Origin: Dryococelus australis | Taxonomy: Eukaryota; Arthropoda; Insecta; Phasmatodea; Phasmatidae | Direction: 5' to 3' | DNA: 64,000 nucleotides | NCBI GenBank assembly: GCA_029891345.1 | Contig: CM056997.1 | Span: 220,844,172-220,908,171, forward strand | In this document: piece by piece, positions 23,340-34,080 of the stretch | Layout: the number at the start of each line of letters is the position of its first letter | Position numbering within the stretch: position 1 is the stretch's first letter | The notes under the pieces: model-generated | The model's database searches: none | The model's input: only the letters and a program-made list of their open reading frames with translations | What the model was told of the DNA's origin: nothing | Made by a program: the position numbers and the translations under genes

Positions 23340-24190
23340 CTAGTGGCAACGCTAGTACTACCTGGTCAGCCATTTTCCTTTCCGATGTTACCCTCCTTTC
23401 ACACTTCGTTTCTGGCGTGGCTGTGTGCAATCACGTGCAAGTTAGCTAGTTTCGCTGACGCGAGATTCGCTGTTGCCCCCTGTAGGACGTCTGCGACATA
23501 TAGTGGCAACGCTAGTACTACCTGGTCGGCCATTTTCCTTTCCGTTGTTATCCTCCTTCCACCCTTCTTTCTGGCGTGGGTGTGTGCGCAGTCTCTTCGT
23601 GCAATCACGTGCAAGTGAGCTAGTTTCGCTAACGCGATCTTCGCTGTTGCCCTTGTAGGACGTCTGCGACATCTAGTGGCAACGCTAGTACTACCTGGTC
23701 GGCCATTATCCTTTCCGTTGTTACCCTACTTCCTCACTTCGTTTCTCGCGTGGCTGTGTGCAATCACGTGCAAGTTAGCTAGTTTCGCTAACGCGATCTT
23801 CGCCTTTGCCCCTTGTAGGATGTCTGCGACATCTAGTGGCAACGCTAGTACTACCTGGTCGGATATTTTAATTTCCGATGTTACCCTCCTTCCACACTTC
23901 GTTTCTGGCGTTACTGTGTGCCCAGTCTCTTCGTGCAATCACGTGCAAGTTAGCTAGTTTCTCTAACGCGATCTTCGCTGTTTCCCCCCGTAGGACGTCT
24001 GCGACATCTAGTGGCAACGCTAGTACCACCTGGTTGGCCATTTTCCTTTCCCTTGTTACCCTACTTCCTCACTTCGTTTCTGGCGTGGCTGTGTGCAATC
24101 ACGTGCAAGTTAGCTAGTTTCGCTAACGCGATCTTCGCTGTTGACCTCTGTAGGACGTCTGCGACATCTAGTGGCAACGCTAATACTACC
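23340..24190 (+). repeat. Higher-order block, first copy
   Basis: This multi-unit block recurs at about 25,318-26,344. Shared private variants include CCACCCTTCTTTCTGGCGTGG with a one-base loss and the CTCGCGTGGCTG variant. The offset is 1,978 bp up to about 23,850 and 2,154 bp after it; the 176-bp difference is one extra unit in the second copy. Confidence 0.85.
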
Positions 24191-25317
24191 TGGTCGGCCA
24201 TTTTCCTTTCCGTTGTTACCCTACTTCCTCTCTTCGTTTCTGCCGTGGCTGTGTGCAATCACGTGCAAGTTAGCTAGTTTCGCTAACGCGAGCTTCGCTG
24301 TTGCCCCCTGTAGGACGTCAGCGACATCTAGTGGCAACGCTAGTACTACCTGGTAGGCCATTTTCCATTCCGTTGGTACACTCCTTCCACCCTTCGTTTC
24401 TAGCGTGGCTGTGTGCGCAGTCTCTTCGTGCAATAACGTGCAAGTTAGCTAGTTTCGCTGACGCGAGCTTCGCTGTTGCCCTCTGTAGGACGTCTGCGAC
24501 ATATAGTGGCAACGCTAGTACTACCTGGTCGGCCATTTTCCTTTCCGTTGTTATTCTACTTCCTCACTTCGTTTCTGGCGTGGCTGTGTGCGCAATTTCT
24601 TCGTGCAATCACGTGCAAGTTAGCTAGTTTCGTTAACGCGATCTTCGCTGTTGACCTCTGTAGGACGTCTGCGACATCTAGTGGCAACGCTAGTACTACC
24701 TGGTCGGCCATTTTCCTTTCCGTTGTTATCCTCCTTCCACCCTTCTTTTCTGGCGTGGCTGTGTGCAATCACGTGCAAGTTAGCTAGTTTCGTTAACGCG
24801 ATCTTCGCTGTTGCCCCCTGTAGGACGTGTGCGACATCTAGTGGCAACGCTAGTACTACCTGGTCGGCCATTTTCCTTTCCGTTGTTACCCTACTTCCTC
24901 ACTACGTTTCTGGCGTGGCTGTGTGCAATAACGTGCAAGTTAGCTAGTTTCGCTAACGCGAGATTCGCTGTTGCCCCCTGTAGGACGTCTGCGACATATA
25001 GTGGCAACTCTAGTACTACCTGGTCGGCCATTTTCCTTTCCGTTGTTACCCTACTTCCTCACATCGTTTCTGGCGTGGCTGTGTGCAATCAAGTGCAAGT
25101 CAGCTAGTTTCACTAAAGCGATCTTCGCTGTTGCCCTTTGTAGGACGTCAGCAACATCTAGTGGCAACGCTAGTACTACCTGGTCGGCCATTTTAATTTC
25201 CGTTGTTACCCTACTTCCTCACTTCGTTTCTGGCGTGGCTGTGTGCAATCACGTGCAAGTTAGCTAGTTTCGCTGACGCGAGCTTCGCTGTTGCCCCCTG
25301 TAGGACGTCTGCGACAT

Positions 25318-26344
25318 ATAGTGGCAACGCTAGTACTACCTGGTCAGCCATTTTCCTTTCCGATGTTACCCTCCTTTCACACTTCGTTTCTGGCGTGGCT
25401 GTGTGCAATCACGTGCAAGTTAGCTAGTTTCGCTGACGCGAGATTCGCTGTTGCCCCCTGTAGGACGTCTGCGACATATAGTGGCAACGCTAGTACTACC
25501 TGGTCGGCCATTTTCCTTTCCGTTGTTATCCTCCTTCCACCCTTCTTTCTGGCGTGGGTGTGTGCGCAGTCTCTTCGTGCAATCACGTGCAAGTGAGCTA
25601 GTTTCGCTAACGCGATCTTCGCTGTTGCCCTTGTAGGACGTCTGCGACATCTAGTGGCAACGCTAGTACTACCTGGTCGGCCATTATCCTTTCCGTTGTT
25701 ACCCTACTTCCTCACTTCGTTTCTCGCGTGGCTGTGTGCAATCACGTGCAAGTTAGCTAGTTTCGCTAACGCGATCTTCGCCTTTGCCCCCTGTAGGAAG
25801 TCTGCGACATCTAGTGGCAACGCTAGTACTACCTGGTCAGCCATTTTATTTTCCATTTGTTATACTCCTTCCAATCTTCGTCTCTAGCGTGGCTGTGTGC
25901 GCAGTCGATTCGTGCAATAACGTGCAAGTTAGCTAGTTTCGCTGACGCGAGCTTCGCTGTTGCCCCTTGTAGGATGTCTGCGACATCTAGTGGCAACGCT
26001 AGTACTACCTGGTCGGATATTTTAATTTCCGATGTTACCCTCCTTCCACACTTCGTTTCTGGCGTTACTGTGTGCCCAGTCTCTTCGTGCAATCACGTGC
26101 AAGTTAGCTAGTTTCTCTAACGCGATCTTCGCTGTTTCCCCCCGTAGGACGTCTGCGACATCTAGTGGCAACGCTAGTACCACCTGGTTGGCCATTTTCC
26201 TTTCCCTTGTTACCCTACTTCCTCACTTCGTTTCTGGCGTGGCTGTGTGCAATCACGTGCAAGTTAGCTAGTTTCGCTAACGCGATCTTCGCTGTTGACC
26301 TCTGTAGGACGTCTGCGACATCTAGTGGCAACGCTAGTACTACC
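25318..26344 (+). repeat. Higher-order block, second copy
   Basis: Near-identical copy of 23,340-24,190 with one additional unit inserted near 25,830-26,000. It shows segmental amplification inside the array rather than unit-by-unit growth. Confidence 0.85.
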
Positions 26345-28409
26345 TGGTCGGCCATTTTCCTTTCCGTTGTTATTCTCCTTCCACCCTTCTTTTCTGGCGT
26401 GGCTGTGTGCAATCACGTGCAAGTTAGCTAGTTTCGCTAACGCGAGCTTCGCTGTTGCCCCCTGTATGACGTCTGCGATATCTAGTGGCAACGCTAGTAC
26501 TACCTGGTCGGCCATTTTCCTTTCCGTTGTTATCCTCCTTCCACCCTTCGTTTTCTAGCGTGGCTGTGTGCGCAGTCTATTCGTGCAATAACGTGCAAGT
26601 TAGTTAGTTTCGCTGACGCGAGCTTCGCTGTTGCCCCTTGTAGGATGTCTGCGACATCTAGTGGCTACGCTAGTACTACCTGGTCGGATATTTTAATTTC
26701 CGATGTTACCCTCCTTCCACACTTCGTTTCTGGCGTGGCTGTGTGCGCAGTCTCTTCATGCAATCACGAGCAAGTTAACTAGTTTCTCTAACGCGATCTT
26801 CGCTGTTTCCCCCTGTAGGACGTCTGCGACATCTAGTGGCAACGCTAATACTACCTGGTCGGCCATTTTCCTTTCCGTTGTTACCCTACTTCCTCTCTTC
26901 GTTTCTGCCGTGGCTGTGTGCAATCACGTGCAAGTTAGCTAGTTTCGCTAACGCGATCTTCGCTGTTGCCCTCTGTAGGACGTCTGCGACATATAGTGGC
27001 AACGCTAGTACTACCTTGTCGGCCATTTTCCTTTCCGTTGTTACCCTACTTCCTCACTTCATTTCTGGCGTGGCTGTGTGCGCAATTTCTTCGTGCAATC
27101 ACGTGCAAGTTAGCTAGTTTCGCTAACGCGAGCTTCGCTGTTGCCCCCTGTATGACGTCTGCGATATCTAGTGGCAACGCTAGTACTACCTGGTCGGCCA
27201 TTTTCCTTTCCGTTGTTATCCTCCTTCCACCCTTCGTTTCTAGCGTGGCTGTGTGCGCAGTCTATTCGTGCAATAACGTGCAAGTTAGTTAGTTTCGCTG
27301 ACGCGAGCTTCGCTGTTGCCTCTTGTAGGATGTCTGCGACATCTAGTGGCAACGCTAGTACTACCTGGTCGGATATTTTAATTTCCGATGTTACCCTCCT
27401 TCCACACTTCGTTTCATGCGTTACTGTGTGCGCAGTCTCTTCGTGCAATCACGAGCAAGTTAGCTAGTTCCTCTAACGCGATCTTCGCTGTTTCCCCCTG
27501 TAGGACGTCTGCGACATCTAGTGGCAACGCTAATACTACCTGGTCGGCCATTTTCCTTTCCGTTGTTACCCTACTTCCTCTCGTCGTTTCTGGCTTGGCT
27601 GTGTGCAATCACGTGCAAGTTAGCTAGTTTCGCTAACGCGAGCTTCGCTGTTGCCCCCTGTAGGACGTCAGCGACATCTAGTGGCAACGCTAGTACTACC
27701 TGGTCGGCCATTTTCCTTTCCGTTGGTACACTTCTTCCACCCTTCGTTTCTAGGGTTGCTGTGTGCGCAGTCTCTTCGTGCAATCACGAGCAAGTTAGCT
27801 AGTTCCTCTAACGCGATCTTCGCTGTTGCCCTCTGTAGGACGTCTGCGACATCTAGTGGCAACGCTAGTACTACCTGGTCGGCCATTTTCCTTTCCGTTG
27901 TTATCCTCCTTCCACCCTTCTTTTCTGGCGTGGCTGTGTGCAATCACGTGCAAGTTAGCTAGTTTCGTTAACGCGATCTTCGCTGTTGCCCCCTGTAGGA
28001 CGTCTGCGATATCTAGTGGCAACGCTAGTACTACCTGGTCGGCCATTTTCCTTTCCGTTGTTATCCTCCTTCCTCACTTCGTTTCTGGCGTTGCTGTGTG
28101 CGCAGTCTCTTCGTGCAATCACGTGCAAGTTAGCTAGTTTCGCTAACGCGTGCTTCGCTGTTGCCCCCTGTAGGACGTCTGCGATATCTAGTGGCAACGC
28201 TAGTACTACCTGGTCGGCCATTTTCCTTTCCGTTGTTATCCTCCTTCCTCACTTCGTTTCTGGCGTTGCTGTGTGCGCAGTCTCTTCGTGCAATCACGTG
28301 CAAGTTAGATAGTTTCGCTAATGCGAGCTTCGCTGTTGCCCCCTGAAGGACGTCTGCGACATCTAGTGGTTGCTAGTACTACCTGTTCTTCCATTTTCCT
28401 TTCCGATGC

Positions 28410-29880
28410 GCCGCTGTTTCTAGTCACATCGTACACTATCTTCCCACTTTCTCCTCACGTTTGGTGCTTGACTCGTCGACACCAAGTAGGGTTCTCCGCG
28501 TGTGCCGACGGGATGGTGTTTTCGCGGACTTAAGGCACCTCTAGGTGTTTGCTCACGCGCCATCATGTAGTGTAGAAGTGTGAAGATGTAGTTTATTTTT
28601 TTGTGGTGTTGCGAAAATTTTAATTTGTTTTATTTTGATTTACCTTTTGAAGTTTCGTCAGTCGGCTCTACCATTTGAGCAGCATTTTTTCTACCCGCCT
28701 TGGTAAATACTGGGTCAACTGGTTTCTCCCTTCTTCTCGTTCCCCTAATTAATATTCACTCGCTATTTTATATTCTTTGTTTTAGTGAGTGTTCAAATTT
28801 TGGATTTTTATGTTTTGGATTTCAAGTTTCCAAGTCCAATTTTCGACTTCTACTTTAATTCAACTTTAAATCGAATATGGTTTAACATTTGCCGCAACTT
28901 CTGGTCCTGGTATTCGACATAACTTAAAGTATTGCCTGTTGACTGTTGGGCGCTGCTCGGTTTGTTTCATCCCGCAGCTAAGTCACCGAAGCCAGTTGTG
29001 TCTCATTTGTCTTTTTCCATGAAGCAAGCTAAGTAAAAAACTATGTAAATATTAGTGAAAATCAAGTGAACACACGTGCACATTTAATTGTTATCTTTAC
29101 TTGTGACTTTTATTATTTTTGGACCCGATGTTTCATTTCATACTTGTCACATTGGCTCATTATCAAGTGCAAATATTTATTTCGACTATATTATATGGCT
29201 ATAATTTGGTGAAGTACTTAAATGATACATAATTCGATATAAATTTCAATCTATTATTTTTAATTAATATTCAGTAATCAAGTTATGTAAGGGTACCCAT
29301 CTGATAATAAGGTTTTACACTGTTAGCAGTTTATATTTGACACAATTCCTTATCCTTCAACCAAAATTGATATATTTTACATGTTCATGCAACCGGAAAT
29401 ATATACAAACATTTTATGATTTACTGTCGTATTGTCAAAAGAATTGTTATTAATAATCTAAAGTGCTCCTTTACTAATTGTTTGTTTATGAATTTATATT
29501 GTTTATATGGCTATTCATTCACAACTTTATAATACGAAAATAATAATAAGTACTTAAAGATATTATTTTAGCACACTACAAAATAAAAGTCTTGTTGTTT
29601 TTAAAAATCACTTGTTCCTCTGGGCTTTTCTATAACTATTATTTATATATGTGTTTGTCGTGAGTTATTTAAACTCCTCTTTTTTTGTTGCCATATGCGA
29701 GCACCCAGAAAATCCAATTAATTAGATATTATATTGTATCGCTTCTTTATCACTTTTTTTCCATTTTCTTTGTATGGGCAGTCCTTATTTATTTGGAAAT
29801 ACATATATTTTTATACCATGTTACTTTGTTTTGTTGGTGGTTTGTTTATGTTCAGTGTATGCACCAAGGGCTGGCTCTGT
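28410..29880. other. AT-rich stretch, one possible small exon
   Basis: Mostly AT-rich. On the minus strand 28,645-28,755 reads as RGTRRREKPVDPVFTKAGRK followed by acidic residues and a donor-like AAAAG|GTAAATC; this is the only coding-like text and is too short to call. No other gene is seen. Confidence 0.35.
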
Positions 29881-29889
29881 TCTTTAATC

Positions 29890-30265
29890 GGGAGTGGATT
29901 CCTTAAACCCGTAATACTCTGTGACAGATAAAAAGAGTAAAGATTTGAGTGTCTATCAAAACTAAAATATGGCTGAATCTCTCCTTGCGGCTCACTAAAG
30001 GCATTGTCTAATATAAATACTTAATTGGGTCTTGCTTCACTTGGACTTATAAATTCATCTTTACTACTGAATGGGAAAAATTGTATTCCTTCAATTGAGG
30101 ATAACATATTCGCTAAACATGTATACTTGTCTTGATGAATTGTTTTCGAAAAACATACATGTTTTCAAACTTACGATAATTTGGATGTTCTAACAACGAC
30201 ATAATGACACATGTCTTCCCACAAGATGATAGACCACTTATAATGTACCGTATGTTCTATGGTAG
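29890..30265 (-). pseudogene. Polinton-type genome-packaging ATPase, decayed
   Basis: Minus-strand frames show a Walker A motif, IISGLSSCGKTCVIMSLLEH, followed by PNYRKFENMYVF. A frameshift then gives YTCLANMLSSIEGIQFFPF, SSKDEFISPSEARPN, a Walker B-like VFILDNAFSEPQ and RHSNLYSFYLSQS. This is the order of the FtsK/HerA-type packaging ATPase of Polintons and adinto-like elements, which powers DNA entry into a capsid. Catalytic Lys-Thr of the P-loop is kept, but at least one frameshift and a stop break the gene and both ends are missing. It lies back to back with the plus-strand PLA2-like fragment. Confidence 0.82.
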
Positions 30266-30380
30266 CAGTAACCATGTTTATGTTCAATTATGTTTTTATA
30301 TTTAGGTACATCAGTGAGGCGTTGCACATTTTGTTTCACAACCTTAATTTTAAACAAATAATTAACATACTAATAACAAA

Positions 30381-30495
<115 letters not shown>

Positions 30496-30499
30496 TTGC

Positions 30500-30775
30500 T
30501 TTCAGTTGTAAATTATATCAAAAATCGTAGAGGAGTCCTAAACACTTTGATTAATAAACAGCCACTTGAATTACAATTAACGAAATATATTTTCTGTGGT
30601 CCGTGAACAAATTTTGAAAAATGTTTGGGATGTAACGACCAAGGAATAAAGGCGTTATATAACGCATGTACGCAGCATGATATCATGTATTCGAAAACAA
30701 ACTACAAAGCGGTAAATATTAGGAAGAGTTCAACCGCACCCACTCTCATCCAGAATGAACATCCAACATAACAGC
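30500..30775 (+). pseudogene. Phospholipase-A2-like domain of a Polinton-type element, decayed
   Basis: The plus strand reads NTLINKQPLELQL, then YIFCGP, a stop, a CLGCNDQGIKALYNAC stretch and the catalytic-type motif CTQHDIMYS. YxFCGPGT...GDxGINxLDxAC..HDxxYS is the calcium-loop and His-Asp motif of parvovirus-like PLA2 domains, also found in minor structural proteins of Polinton/adinto-like elements, where they help a particle cross membranes. The glycine-rich calcium loop contains a stop codon and downstream residues are not recognisable. It is a broken fossil, adjacent and divergent to the packaging ATPase. Confidence 0.72.
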
Positions 30776-31663
30776 AAGTACTCTCTGATAGAACATGGAC
30801 TATATTCTGTGAGGTATGAATTGCCATTTTCAATTAACACCTATAAGGAGATGTGTGAATATAATGTTCACTTTAAATGCATGTACGGCCCTGGTTTCAT
30901 ATTAACAAAAAGGCAAATCTTCTGTAATTGAATCAAGTGTACTAAATGTGACAGTTAAACGTGTTATGTAAATCATTGTAGACCGTATATGAGTGAGAAA
31001 AAATGTAATGTGAAATGAAAGGGTGAGTTATCGTAATCAAAGTCAGAGTTAGAAACACGTTTATTTATAAATCAGGTCATATAGTTCCATTGCATTACCT
31101 TGAATGCTGTTGTGGGGATATTCATATTTTTGAAACAGTGAATGATTGTTTGTTAGTCAGTGGTTGTGTGTGTGTCATTGTTTTGTGCATAGGAAATTGA
31201 AATTAAGGAGAACAAGGTTCAACGCTCAAACCTTTCTTGTTCGCAGCTTAAAAAGTTATAGGAAAATAGTTATGAAGTAAATTTTTCAAGTTTTTTAAAT
31301 ATAAATGTCTAATTGTAAAATAAATATTACCAAGTCCATTATATGCTTCTTGCATTCAAAATTATTTCATTGTTGTTTGGGGAGGAAATGGTTCAGACAG
31401 TTGAAAAGTCTAATCCATAACAGGAGAAGCATATGCATTTTGAAATTTCAAATGGGCAGAATTTTGAAGAAAATGTGAGAAAAATATGTATCAAGTCCAT
31501 ATTTAGTGAAATTGCACACTCTTTGTAAATAATCATATGCCAAAAAAATGTGTAATATCTCACAATTTATTTAATGTGTCATGTATCTCAAATTGTTTAA
31601 TGTCAACAATGTAAGTTAATGGGAAAGACAGTGTGTTTAAACAAAAATGTTTATTGCCAACAG

Positions 31664-31777
31664 TGTAATGTTAAAGTGCTTGTTGAAATGTGTGTTGCAA
31701 GTGTAATGTTAAAGTGCTTGTTGAAATGTGTGTTGCAAGTGTAATATTAAAGTGCTTGTTGAAATGTGTGTTGCAAG
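31664..31777 (+). repeat. 38-bp tandem repeat, three copies
   Basis: TGTAATGTTAAAGTGCTTGT starts at 31,664, 31,702 and 31,740; the units are identical except for one base in the third (TAATATT). Confidence 0.95.
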
Positions 31778-32939
31778 TGTAATGCACTGTGTAAGCAAAA
31801 GTGCTATGTGAAAAAAGAGAAAATGCATAAGAAAAAAATTGATGTTAATATAATGCACTTTTGCATGTAATAAATAGATTGAAAAATGTATTTAAATGCG
31901 TTCCTCTGACTTAAAATATTTTTTCCACGTGTACGAAGTATAAAATGGTAAAAAAAAGTGTACTTGTAACGGGATGAAATAATCTACATTTTTTGAGTTA
32001 ACATTTTAAAAAATGAGAAACAATTGTTTTGTAAACTTAAGCTAGTAAGATATTTTTGGAAAACGAAATCGTATACCTGCGCGGGCCCCTCTACAATCTG
32101 CACTCAAACCCGCCTCATGCATGATCAAACAAATACCACCCGTGCATCCTGCATGGTGCCTTTGTAAACCGTTTACCCCACACACGGACAAAGAGTAGCA
32201 CGAACTAACAATGCGAGGGGTTAGCATAATGTGTAATAGTAAAATTGTTTGAAATTCTTATTCCTAAGTAAAAAACTTTTACCTGTGCATGTTTTTTTGA
32301 AGTGTGATAATCGGGGCGAGCACTCTAATTAGCACAATACCATTTCTAAAAGTTTTTTTTAAAACCTATTTTGAGATGCATTGTTTGGGGAATACTAAAC
32401 CCCTGTCAATCACTGCTTTTCGAAAGCTTCTATTGTAATGCGATATTTGAGGGGTCGAGGCTTACCCACTTCATTATGTTTCTTTTATAGTTGCACATAG
32501 TAATTGAATATATTCCTCTTTCTACGGATTTTTTGAGAGAGATGTTTTCCCTGTGTGCAAGTGGCTGGCATAATATGGATCTGTAATTTTTTTTATAAAA
32601 GCTTATATTAAAATGCGGTGATTGGAGTCAGGTGGAGAATAAGAGTAGGGGTTAAACTCCCCACCCCATATCAGTTGCTCGCCAGACAGCATTGTGTGAA
32701 GATGGACTCAACGATTCATTAACGTGTACGGACTTCAGTTGATCATTAGATTCCAGACTGTCAACATTTCTGCGCTACCAACTACAGCTACACTCTCCGC
32801 GCTTCCGATCCCCGTCAAGTAGAGGGAATGGACATTGCAAGGTACTTGATCACATATCACTCCGCCAGAACGGACCTTACGATCACCGGTACTACAGCGA
32901 TTTCAACACCTACTTCACAGAGACTAATTTTAAATGAAT

Positions 32940-33250
32940 ATAAATACCCTTTTTTAATTTGTTTCAATCATTTTTAATCGTGTTTTAATATTTATGGAAT
33001 CGTTCTAAATTGTTTTGATATTTTTTTCGAATCATTTTAAAATCAAGTTTAGATATTTTTCTGGAATAATTTTTAATTTGTGTGTAAATATTTTTGGATT
33101 CATTTTAAATCGTGATTAGTTATTTTTGGGTTCGTTTCGAATCGTTTTTAAATATTTTTGAAAATATTTTAATTGTTTTGAGTAATAACTTTTTACTTGT
33201 TTTGACTGGTTTTAACTTGTTTCAAATTGTTGTAACTTTTTTTAACTACA
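32940..33250 (+). repeat. T-rich degenerate tandem repeat
   Basis: Phrases like AATCGTTTTAAATATTTTTG recur about every 38-45 bp, strongly diverged, in a T-rich strand. Confidence 0.6.
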
Positions 33251-33669
33251 CGTCTTCAACATTCTTATTTCCAGGGAGGGTGCTTCGGTAGAGTAGTTGT
33301 TTAAGTCATAGGGTATGAAGCATCCCTGGTAGGGATTCGAACCTCTTCGTGTTAAAAAAATAGTTATCAGTTAGTGTTCCAGGGTTATTCTTAGAGAAAT
33401 GCATACTGTTTATTACAGCAAGGGGATTGTTAATGAGAAATGTGAATATTCGATATGTGTAGGATTATTAATGGAGGAATGTGTTGAGTCGATAGGCACA
33501 TACATATTCACATATATATTTCTTTATTTCTGTGTGTTTTTCAGATATGTAACAATCATTTCACGTGTCTCTAATATTTTTGTATTTTGTTTCAGATCTA
33601 GAGTTTGACAAGTGGGTATGTTGTTGATATTGGTTAATAGAGTCACTTTTAGGATGCCAGGGAAACCAC

Positions 33670-34080
33670 ATAGTGATGCATAGGTGCATTAGTTCGGAAT
33701 CTTGTTCGTCCGATTCAGATACCTATTCAGATTCTGATTCGTTGTCAGACATACCTATGTCCCAAGACTTGTCATACATCCTTTTGGGTACGGCATTTGG
33801 GGGTAGAATTGTGGATGCACAAATATGTAATTATAGGATAGAGTCAGATGCGGATATTGTTTGATTTTTTCAAAGACGCAAGGCATCTTTATTGGCTATT
33901 AGTGATGATGCATCCAGGCCTTTCAACATTTACTCCTCTCTAGAAGTCTAATTTTGAAAAAAAAAAAAAAATACTTCCGCTAAGGAAAACACTACGGAGA
34001 CTTTCCAATTTTCCAGTAAAGACACCCCCCGCCTCCATTCGTACGATGCTGGCGAAATATACGAGGAAAGCATCGTCCCT
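33670..34080 (+). pseudogene. Possible N-terminal part of the Polinton polymerase ORF
   Basis: A 63-aa frame (33,673-33,864) has a Ser-Asp-rich run, SDSDTYSDSDSLSD, and is followed by shifted frames with polar text up to the recognised polymerase segment. No homology is certain. It is placed here because it directly precedes the polymerase on the same strand. Confidence 0.3.

Larger units (their letters stand above)
23203..28410 (+). repeat. 160/175-bp satellite array, roughly 31-32 units
   Basis: Each unit contains GACGTCTGCGACATCTAGTG, GCAACGCTAGTACTACCTGG, GGCCATTTTCCTTTCC, TGGCGTGGCTGTGTGC, AATCACGTGCAAGTTAGCTA and TAACGCGAxCTTCGCTGTTG. Two length classes occur: about 160 bp, and about 175 bp with an extra GCGCAGTCTCTTCGT. 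Unit starts such as 24,141, 24,301, 24,476, 24,651, 24,811, 24,971 show the spacing. Because neither length is a multiple of three, every unit yields 60-110 aa frames on both strands that drift in phase; they are shadows, not genes. First and last units are the most diverged. Confidence 0.96.
30780..33640. other. AT-rich region without recognised gene
   Basis: Contains the 38-bp triplicate at 31,664-31,777 and a T-rich degenerate repeat at 32,940-33,250. Frames at 32,042-32,227 (minus) and around 32,690-32,935 (plus) are not recognised. It may include further decayed Polinton genes that I cannot identify. Confidence 0.45.

Noticed and set aside
23149..28533. Dozens of 60-112 aa open frames on both strands
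   Set aside because: They repeat with the satellite unit, change phase with 160- and 175-bp lengths and overlap each other; they are shadows of a tandem array.
33300..33350. tRNA on the minus strand (GGGATTCGAACC, the reverse of a T-arm)
   Set aside because: No D arm, anticodon stem or acceptor pairing at the right distances; at most a SINE scrap.
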